Assembly (NCBI GenBank): GCA_007125475.1
Contig: SLDB01000349.1
Span: 1-6,779 of the forward strand
Origin: Nitriliruptoraceae bacterium
Lineage (GTDB): Bacteria > Actinomycetota > Nitriliruptoria > Nitriliruptorales > Nitriliruptoraceae
Direction of reading: 5' to 3'
DNA: 6,779 bases
The translations under genes were made by a program, and so were the position numbers. Shown here one piece after another: positions 1-4,681 of this stretch; within the stretch, counting starts at the first letter, position 1, and every line of letters begins with the position of its first letter. The notes under the pieces are model-generated. The model had not been told where the DNA came from and ran no database searches. It saw nothing but the letters and a program-made list of their open reading frames with translations.

Positions 1-542
1 ACGAGGTCGAGCTGACTTCGGTGCCACGTCACCACCCGGCCCTCACCCCGCGGATCGTGGTCGCGCAGGCCGTCCCCAAGGGGCGGCGATTCGACGAGGT
101 CCTGCGGCAGGTCACCGAACTCGGGGTCGACCGCGTCGTCCCGCTGCACACCGACCGTGGTGTCGTGAGGTTCGAGGTGCGACGCCGGGAGCGGGCAGCC
201 GAGAGGTGGGCGGCGGTGATCCGTGCCGCGTGCGAGCAGGCCCGCCGGCCGTGGCGGCCGTCGCTCGCGCCGGTGACGCCGGCGGTCGATTTCGTCACCG
301 CCGACCACCTCGTCGCCCACCCGGGCGGCGACGGGCTCGCCGCCGCGGTCGGTGACGCCCCGGGGGTGGGTGAGCTCACGGCCGTGATCGGCCCTGAGGG
401 CGGGTTCAGCGACGCCGAGGTGTCGGCGTTCGCCTCGGCGGGTGCGCGGCTGGTGGGGCTCGGTCCGTACGTGCTGCGCAGCGAGCACGCCGCCGCGGCG
501 GCCGTCACGGCGTTGTCGGTGCTCTCGGGTCGGTGGGGGTGA
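1..542 (+). CDS. rsmE: 16S rRNA (uracil1498-N3)-methyltransferase RsmE, 5' partial
   Basis: RsmE transfers a methyl group from S-adenosylmethionine to N3 of U1498 in the 16S rRNA decoding region of the 30S subunit. The frame is open from the first complete codon at base 3, and 179 residues are visible. Family members are about 240-250 residues, so the N-terminal PUA-like domain lies mostly outside the window. The GTG at 21 is therefore an internal valine, not the start. Visible SPOUT/trefoil-knot signatures are PKGRRFDEVLRQVTELGVD near the start, a W..VIRAACEQARRP segment, the SAM-binding loop AVIGPEGGFSDAEV, and LGPYVLRSEHAAAAAV near the end. The last motif usually reads LRTETA; here it is LRSEHA, a conservative variation. 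The gene stops at TGA 540-542. In actinomycetes rsmE commonly lies just upstream of phoH-ybeY; here a BldD-like gene intervenes. Identification is secure; only the truncation limits it. Confidence 0.95.
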   Translation, partial: EVELTSVPRHHPALTPRIVVAQAVPKGRRFDEVLRQVTELGVDRVVPLHTDRGVVRFEVRRRERAAERWAAVIRAACEQARRPWRPSLAPVTPAVDFVTADHLVAHPGGDGLAAAVGDAPGVGELTAVIGPEGGFSDAEVSAFASAGARLVGLGPYVLRSEHAAAAAVTALSVLSGRWG

Positions 543-556
543 ACCCACCCGTGGGT
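543..556 (+). terminator. short inverted repeat just after rsmE, weak terminator candidate
   Basis: ACCCAC (543-548) and GTGGGT (551-556) are perfect inverted repeats starting at the first base after the rsmE stop. As RNA the loop forces this to about a 5-bp stem with a 4-nt loop. No T-run follows, so it is not a classical intrinsic terminator. Actinomycete terminators often lack the T-run, which is the only reason to keep it. A second perfect palindrome, GTCCGCGGAC, lies at 566-575. Confidence 0.2.
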
Positions 557-634
557 GTCGGAGACGTCCGCGGACAGGGACAGGGGTGGGATCGACCGGG
601 CCGGGGCCGGGAGCAGGACGTTGCGTAGCGTGGC

Positions 635-649
635 GTGACGCTGCGTGAG
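635..649 (+). promoter_or_regulatory. putative BldD operator (BldD box) upstream of the bldD-like gene
   Basis: GTGACGCTGCGTGAG matches every fixed position of the 15-bp pseudo-palindromic consensus described for Streptomyces BldD, NTNACNC(A/T)GNGTNAN. The half-sites are TGACGC (636-641) and GCGTGA (643-648) around a central T. A further GCGTGA copy sits at 633-638, exactly 10 bp before the second half-site. The box lies 122 bp before the GTG chosen as the bldD start. Streptomyces BldD represses its own promoter, so negative autoregulation is the natural inference. A by-eye scan found no other full match in the window. With equal base frequencies a full match is expected about once per 131,000 positions. 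Confidence 0.6.
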
Positions 650-677
650 AATCCCGCGTAGTGCGTCGCGGCGGGGG

Positions 678-683
678 TATGGT
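678..683 (+). promoter_or_regulatory. candidate -10 element for the bldD-like gene
   Basis: TATGGT fits the loose actinomycete -10 pattern TANNNT and lies 29 bp downstream of the BldD box. Transcription would begin near base 690, giving a leader of about 80 nt before the GTG at 772. No convincing -35 is visible 16-19 bp upstream, which is common in this phylum but leaves the call weak. With this start site the BldD box would lie at about -55 to -41. Confidence 0.3.
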
Positions 684-691
684 TCGCCGTA

Positions 692-714
692 CGGAGGAAC
701 GCCGCCTCCGGCGG
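692..714 (+). other. alternative hairpins in the bldD leader around an orphan Shine-Dalgarno-like GGAGG
   Basis: CGGAGG (692-697) can pair perfectly with CCTCCG (705-710) over a 7-nt loop. CCGCC (702-706) can pair with GGCGG (710-714) over a 3-nt loop. The two stems share bases and exclude each other. The GGAGGA at 693-698 is a strong ribosome-binding sequence but has no ATG, GTG or TTG at a usable distance. Such short stems arise easily in GC-rich DNA, so a regulatory role is speculative. Confidence 0.25.
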
Positions 715-761
715 AGCCGCCGACGTGAACGTTGATGCCGCACGGACGTGGCCGAGGATCT

Positions 762-768
762 GGAGGGG
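762..768 (+). promoter_or_regulatory. ribosome binding site that selects the GTG start at 772
   Basis: GGAGGGG at 762-768 lies a few bases before the GTG at 772 (GGAGG to start codon, 5 nt). The more upstream in-frame GTG at 748 has no recognisable Shine-Dalgarno sequence before it. This supports the shorter protein, whose N-terminal length before the HTH is also close to that of Streptomyces BldD. Confidence 0.55.
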
Positions 769-771
769 TTC

Positions 772-1239
772 GTGGAATCGCACGACGACGCCTCGGCCCG
801 TGAGCGCCTCGGCACCCGGCTACGGCAACTGCGGCAGCAGCAGCGGTACTCGTTGCACGACGTCGAGGACGCCAGCGGCGGCGAGGTCAAGGCCTCGGTC
901 CTCGGCGCCTACGAGCGCGGGGAGCGCGCGGTGTCGATCGACCGCCTCCTGCGACTCGCCGAGTTCTACCGCGTGCCGATCTCCGAGCTCCTGCCGACCT
1001 CCGAGCCGGTGGTCGAGCGGAGCGAGGGTGACGTCGTGATCGACCTCGTCGCCCTCGAGGAGCGGGACGCCGAGCCGGCGGTGCGCCGGTACGTCGAGGC
1101 GATCCAGGCCCGCCGGGGGGATTACAACGGGCGTGTCCTCACCGTGCGGGGTTCGGACCTCGAAACCCTCGCGGCGGTCCTCGACGCCACCCCGGCCGCC
1201 CTGCGGCGGCGACTCACCGAGGAAGGCATCGTCCGCTGA
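772..1239 (+). CDS. bldD: BldD-like transcriptional regulator with c-di-GMP binding motif
   Basis: This is a 155-residue DNA-binding regulator related to BldD, the c-di-GMP-controlled repressor of sporulation genes in Streptomyces (about 167 residues). Residues about 13-75 form an XRE-type helix-turn-helix: GTRLRQLRQQQRYSLHDVE, then LGAYERGERAVSIDRLLRLA and FYRVPISELLP, closely following BldD. The C-terminal domain (about 90-155) carries RRGDYNGRVLTVRGSD. It holds the full RXD-X8-RXXD signature (R115, D117, R126, D129) that in BldD binds tetrameric c-di-GMP and joins two C-terminal domains. A linker around residues 76-90 is acidic and poorly conserved. The GTG at 772 is preferred for its ribosome binding site; GTG 748 would add eight residues. 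A putative BldD box upstream suggests autoregulation. The gene lies between rsmE and phoH, separated from both. Whether it controls development or another c-di-GMP process cannot be read from the sequence. Confidence 0.9.
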   Translation: MESHDDASARERLGTRLRQLRQQQRYSLHDVEDASGGEVKASVLGAYERGERAVSIDRLLRLAEFYRVPISELLPTSEPVVERSEGDVVIDLVALEERDAEPAVRRYVEAIQARRGDYNGRVLTVRGSDLETLAAVLDATPAALRRRLTEEGIVR

Positions 1240-1251
1240 GCCGCCTGCGGG

Positions 1252-1257
1252 TACGCT
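1252..1257 (+). promoter_or_regulatory. candidate -10 element before phoH
   Basis: TACGCT fits the actinomycete TANNNT -10 pattern and lies in the only spacer (66 bp, 1240-1305) ahead of the phoH-led gene run. It would place the transcript start near 1264, leaving about 40 nt of leader with a GAGGAG ribosome-binding sequence at 1288-1293. No good -35 is seen. Read-through from bldD is an equally plausible source of phoH transcripts. Confidence 0.3.
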
Positions 1258-1305
1258 CACGGCACGCACAGCCGCCGGCATCGATCCGAGGAGCCCCGAC
1301 ACCCC

Positions 1306-2376
1306 GTGGCGAGTACCACTGAGGTCTCCGTCCCCGCCGTGGACGACGAGCCCGCGACGCCCGGCACGGTGAGCTCCGTCAAGGTCCTCGTCCCGGGCGA
1401 GTACGCGATGGTCTCGCTGTTGGGGACCCGTGACGAGCTGCTGAAGGTCGTGGAGAACGCCCTCGACGCCGCGATCCACGTCCGGGGGAACGAGATCACG
1501 ATCTCGGCGTCCGACGCCGCCGAGGCCGAGCACGCGGCGCGGATCTTCGAGGAGCTGGTGATCCTCCTCGACCGCGGCCAGACCATCGACCGTCCGATGG
1601 TGCGTCAGGTGGTGCGGATGCTCCGCGCCGACCGGCAGGAACGTCCCTCCGAGGTCCTCTCGGAGGCGCTGGTCAGCCACCGTGGACGCACCATCCGTCC
1701 CAAGACGCTGGGCCAGAAGCAGTACCTCGACGCGGTGCGCGCCAACACCGTCACGTTCGGGATCGGTCCGGCCGGCACCGGGAAGACCTACCTGGCGATG
1801 GGTGCCGCCGTCCAGGCGCTCCGCGCCAAGGAAGTCACCCGGCTCATCCTCACCCGGCCGGCGGTCGAGGCCGGCGAGCGCCTCGGGTTCCTCCCCGGGA
1901 CCCTGCACGAGAAGATCGACCCGTACCTCAAGCCGCTGTACGACGCCCTCCACGACATGATGGAGGTCGAGGAGCTCATCGAACACCTCGACCGCGGCAC
2001 CATCGAGGTCGCGCCGCTGGCCTACATGCGTGGACGGACACTCAACGACGCGTTCATCGTCCTCGACGAGGCGCAGAACACCACGCCCGAGCAGATGAAG
2101 ATGTTCCTCACCCGGATCGGCTTCAACTCCAAGGCGGTCGTCACCGGTGACGTCAGCCAGGTGGACCTGCCGTCCGGGAAGCGCTCCGGGCTGAAGGTCG
2201 TCCGCGACATCCTCGACGGGATCGACGGGGTCGCGTTCGCGGTGCTCGAGGCCGGCGACGTCGTCCGGCACCACATCGTGCAGCGCATCGTCGAGGCCTA
2301 CGAGGCGTGGGACGAGGCGCAGGAGGACGACGCCGGGGGATCCGGTGGCCCCGGCCCGTCCGGCGACGGCGCCTGA
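1306..2376 (+). CDS. phoH: PhoH family P-loop ATPase
   Basis: This 356-residue cytoplasmic protein of the PhoH/PhoL family is a predicted ATPase with a helicase-like P-loop fold. It is usually encoded beside ybeY and linked to RNA metabolism. Residues about 20-95 form the N-terminal nucleic-acid-binding-like region found in PhoH-like proteins, including LLGTRDELLKVVENALDAAI. The ATPase core begins near 125 with RTIRPKTLGQKQYLDAV. Walker A is GPAGTGKT (154-161), Walker B is FIVLDEAQN (250-258), and the sensor-like TGDVSQVDLP is at 280-289. RHHIVQRIVEAYEAW ends the domain, followed by an acidic Gly/Pro-rich tail (about 338-356). The GTG start has GAGGAG at 1288-1293, a longish 12-nt spacing. 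Length and motifs are typical. Its 3' end overlaps ybeY by 32 bases if ybeY starts at 2345, or abuts it if ybeY starts at 2378. The biochemical role of PhoH is not firmly settled in the family. Confidence 0.95.
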   Translation: MASTTEVSVPAVDDEPATPGTVSSVKVLVPGEYAMVSLLGTRDELLKVVENALDAAIHVRGNEITISASDAAEAEHAARIFEELVILLDRGQTIDRPMVRQVVRMLRADRQERPSEVLSEALVSHRGRTIRPKTLGQKQYLDAVRANTVTFGIGPAGTGKTYLAMGAAVQALRAKEVTRLILTRPAVEAGERLGFLPGTLHEKIDPYLKPLYDALHDMMEVEELIEHLDRGTIEVAPLAYMRGRTLNDAFIVLDEAQNTTPEQMKMFLTRIGFNSKAVVTGDVSQVDLPSGKRSGLKVVRDILDGIDGVAFAVLEAGDVVRHHIVQRIVEAYEAWDEAQEDDAGGSGGPGPSGDGA

Positions 2377-2830
2377 GGTGGCGGTGTTCCTCGCCGACGA
2401 ACAGGAGGTCGACGTCGACGGCGACGACCTCGTCGCCCTGGTGCGGTACGTCCTGGGTGAACGCCGCGTCCCCGCCGACATGGAGGTCTCCCTCCTCCTC
2501 GTCGACGAGGACACCATCGCCCGTCTCAACGAGGCGCACCTGGGTCACACCGGGGTGACCGATGTGCTCGCGTTCCCGATCGACGAGCCGGGCGAGAGCC
2601 CCCCCGACACCCCGGCGATCCTCGGTGACGTGGTCCTGTGCCCGGCGGTGGCCCACGCCCAGGCCCCCGACACTTCTCGTACCGCTCATCAGGAGTTGCA
2701 GCTGCTCACCGTGCACGGGGTGCTGCACCTGCTGGGGATGGACCACGCCGACGCGGAGGCCGAACGGGAGATGTTCGGGCTCACCGACGAGCTGCTCGCC
2801 GCCTACGCCGAGTCGAAGGCCTCCCGTTGA
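2345..2830 (+). CDS. ybeY: endoribonuclease YbeY (rRNA maturation factor)
   Basis: YbeY is a zinc-dependent single-strand endoribonuclease involved in 3' processing of 16S rRNA and in 70S ribosome quality control. The zinc motif HGVLHLLGMDH is complete, with ligands H124, H128 and H134 in the 161-residue form. Upstream are the family segments VAVFLADEQ (12-20), VSLLLVDEDTIARLN (48-62), TDVLAFPID (72-80) and ILGDVVLCP (92-100). Two starts are plausible. GTG 2345 has GGGGGA at 2335-2340. GTG 2378 lies one base after the phoH stop, matches where conservation begins, but has no clear ribosome binding site and would rely on translational coupling. I give the longer form; its first ten residues are Ala/Pro-rich and may not be translated. 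The stop overlaps the corC start (TTGA, 2827-2830), so the two are probably translated together. Family assignment is secure. Confidence 0.95.
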   Translation: MAPARPATAPEVAVFLADEQEVDVDGDDLVALVRYVLGERRVPADMEVSLLLVDEDTIARLNEAHLGHTGVTDVLAFPIDEPGESPPDTPAILGDVVLCPAVAHAQAPDTSRTAHQELQLLTVHGVLHLLGMDHADAEAEREMFGLTDELLAAYAESKASR

Positions 2831-4143
2831 GCACCGGCTGGTGGTCCCTGGTGACGGCGCTGGTCGTGGTCACCGCCTACCTCGCCGCCGTGGAGACGGT
2901 TGCCGGACGCCTCAACGTCGTGCGGGCGCTGCGCATCGTCGAAGACGACGTGCGTGGCTCCGCGGCGCTGCTGTGGCTGGCCGAACACCGGGCGCGGACC
3001 CTCGACGCCGTCCTCGTCTTCGGCGTGGTCACGCGTATGGGCCTCGCCGCCGCGGCGATCGCCGCGGGTCTGGAGTTCGGAGGCGCTGCCGGTGCCGTCA
3101 CCGTCCTCGCGGTGGTCGCGGTGGTCGTCCTCGTCGTCGCCGAGGTCGCGATGCGCACCCTGGCGCTACGGCACCTCGAACCGGTCGGGCTCGCGGTCGC
3201 CGGGTCGGCCCGACTGCTGGTGCGGACCACCTCCCCGCTGGTGCGCGGCTGCGTCCTGCTCGGAAGGTCGCTGGTCCCCCACCGCGGTGAGGTCACCGGC
3301 CCACACGCCTCCGACGACGAGCTCCGCCGACTCGATGCCGACGACGACGAGCCGAACGAGGAGCTCGAGCCCGAGGAGCGGGCGATGATCCGCTCCATCT
3401 TCGAGCTCGGGGACACCCACGTCCGCGAGATCATGGTGCCGCGGCCGGACATGGTGACCGTGCCGGCCGACGCCGCCCTCGACGAGGTCGTCGCCGCCGT
3501 CGTCGATGGCGGGTTCTCCCGGCTGCCGGTGCACGACCCGGCGGACCCCGACGTCGTCACCGGAGTCGTGTACGCCAAGGACCTGCTCCGCAGCCTCGCC
3601 GACGGGGGCGGCGCCCCGCGGTGGGATCAGCTGGTGCGGCCACCGACGTTCGTCCCCGAGACCAAACGCGGCGACGAACTCCTGCGTGAGCTGCAGCAGG
3701 GGACCGTGCACCTGGCCTTCGTCGTCGACGAGTACGGCGAGCTGGTCGGGTTGGTCACGATCGAGGACATCCTCGAGGAGATCGTCGGCGAGATCGTCGA
3801 CGAGCACGATCACGAGCCCCCCCTCGTCGAGCCCCTCGACGACGGGGCCTTGCGCGTCGACGCCAGACTCGGCGTCGACGACCTCAACGAACTCCTCGGG
3901 GCCCAGCTCCCGGAGGAGGGGTGGGACACCGTCGGCGGGCTGGTGTTCGCCACGCTCGGCCACGTCCCCGAGGAGGGGGAGCGGATCGAGCTCGACGGGG
4001 TGGGGATCACCGTCGAGGGGGTGCAGGGACGGCGGGTCGGCAAGGTCCTCGTCGAGGTCGTCACCGCCGACGACGAGACGGAGACCGACCGGGTGTCGCC
4101 GGCCGCAGGTGAACGTCGTGATGAGGCCATCGGTCGTGGGTGA
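2827..4143 (+). CDS. CorC/HlyC-type CBS-pair membrane protein (CNNM-like)
   Basis: This 438-residue membrane protein resembles the CorC/CNNM family, linked to Mg2+ or Co2+ transport and often labelled hemolysin. Predicted membrane segments lie near residues 5-22, 60-82 and 88-107, forming a DUF21-like domain. A linker with ELEPEERAMIRSIFELGD (about 179-196) precedes a CBS pair: VREIMVPRPDMVTV (199-212), then VHLAFVVDEYGELVGLVTIEDILEEIVGEI (about 294-323, given as a range). The C-terminal CorC_HlyC domain spans about 338-412 (DTVGGLVFATLGHVPEEGE). The start is TTG 2827, overlapping the ybeY stop, with GAAGG at 2815-2819; GTG 2851 is an alternative. The DUF21 part is divergent. The usual GExxPKxxAL at the end of the third helix reads AEVAMRTLAL, so the normal Pro-Lys pair is absent. 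Ion transport should not be assumed. A CorC-like gene after phoH-ybeY is standard in actinomycetes. Confidence 0.9.
   Translation: MSTGWWSLVTALVVVTAYLAAVETVAGRLNVVRALRIVEDDVRGSAALLWLAEHRARTLDAVLVFGVVTRMGLAAAAIAAGLEFGGAAGAVTVLAVVAVVVLVVAEVAMRTLALRHLEPVGLAVAGSARLLVRTTSPLVRGCVLLGRSLVPHRGEVTGPHASDDELRRLDADDDEPNEELEPEERAMIRSIFELGDTHVREIMVPRPDMVTVPADAALDEVVAAVVDGGFSRLPVHDPADPDVVTGVVYAKDLLRSLADGGGAPRWDQLVRPPTFVPETKRGDELLRELQQGTVHLAFVVDEYGELVGLVTIEDILEEIVGEIVDEHDHEPPLVEPLDDGALRVDARLGVDDLNELLGAQLPEEGWDTVGGLVFATLGHVPEEGERIELDGVGITVEGVQGRRVGKVLVEVVTADDETETDRVSPAAGERRDEAIGRG
4107..4112 (+). promoter_or_regulatory. ribosome binding site for lutC
   Basis: AGGTGA lies 8 nt before ATG 4121, inside the last codons of the CorC-like gene. 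It favours ATG 4121 over the in-frame GTG at 4109, which overlaps this motif itself, and over GTG 4118. Confidence 0.5.
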
Positions 4144-4681
4144 ACGGGTGCCGGCGGGGCTCGAGGAGGCGGTCACCGCCGCCGGCTCCCGCCTCCTCGT
4201 CGCCGACGACTTCGCCGACGTGGTCGACGAGCTCGTCGGTGACGCCCGGACGGCCGTGGCCTCCCCGAGGCTGCTCGAGGCGGCGCCGTGGCTCACCGCG
4301 GCCGTGACCGCGGCCGGGGTGCGTGTGGTCGCCGTCGACCCCCAGGACCCGCTGTCGGCGGTGGCGGACGTCGACATCGGGCTGGTGCGTGGTGAGCTCA
4401 TCGTGACCGAGACCGGGAGCGTCCTCGTCGACGAGCACGACCTCGCCGACCGCGGCGTCTCGATGCTCACCCGCCGACTGGTGCAGGTCGTCCCCGCGTC
4501 GGCGATCGTCGCCCGCCTCGAGGACGTGGCCACGTGGCTGTCCCGCCGGCCGTCCGGGGCGGGGTTCGCGTCGCTGATCACCGGTCCGTCACGCTCCGCC
4601 GACATCGAGCGCAGCCTCACGATCGGGGTGCAGGGACCGAGCGAGGTCGACGTGGTGCTCCTCGGGGAGGTGCGGTGGTGA
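4121..4681 (+). CDS. lutC: LutC/YkgG-type lactate utilisation protein (LUD domain)
   Basis: This 186-residue cytoplasmic protein is the small LUD-domain subunit of the LutABC system, which oxidises L-lactate to pyruvate as an iron-sulfur alternative to flavin lactate dehydrogenases. Residues about 20-182 form the LUD domain. The characteristic segments are IGLVRGELIVTETGSVLV (86-103), a VVPASAIVARLEDV stretch (123-136), and the signature ITGPSRSADIERSLTIGV (153-170) followed by QGPSEVDVVLLGE. Length is slightly below the usual 200 or so, mostly from a short N-terminus. It overlaps the CorC-like gene by 23 bases and its TGA overlaps the GTG of lutBA (GTGA, 4678-4681), which indicates tight translational coupling. 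In Bacillus subtilis the order is lutA-lutB-lutC; here lutC is first. No lactate permease or LutR-type regulator is visible. The substrate is inferred from family and partners, and other 2-hydroxyacids cannot be excluded. Confidence 0.88.
   Translation: MRPSVVGERVPAGLEEAVTAAGSRLLVADDFADVVDELVGDARTAVASPRLLEAAPWLTAAVTAAGVRVVAVDPQDPLSAVADVDIGLVRGELIVTETGSVLVDEHDLADRGVSMLTRRLVQVVPASAIVARLEDVATWLSRRPSGAGFASLITGPSRSADIERSLTIGVQGPSEVDVVLLGEVRW

Noticed and set aside
543..556. Inverted repeat after rsmE as a confident intrinsic terminator
   Set aside because: The stem is only about five pairs in RNA and no T-run follows. It is kept only as a low-confidence feature.
820..2529. A 569-codon open frame on the minus strand opposite bldD, phoH and ybeY
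   Set aside because: Same GC-driven shadow effect: no family motif, and it covers three secure genes on the other strand.
2638..2826. Upstream extension of the CorC-like frame to a GTG at 2638
   Set aside because: This stretch lies inside ybeY in another frame and reads as Arg/Gly/Ala-rich filler. The TTG at 2827 overlapping the ybeY stop gives the expected N-terminal membrane helix.
3506..4120. Upstream extension of the lutC frame into corC
   Set aside because: The extension is Ser/Arg/Thr-rich noise opposite a conserved CBS and CorC_HlyC region. The LUD family begins after 4121, where an ATG has a good ribosome binding site.
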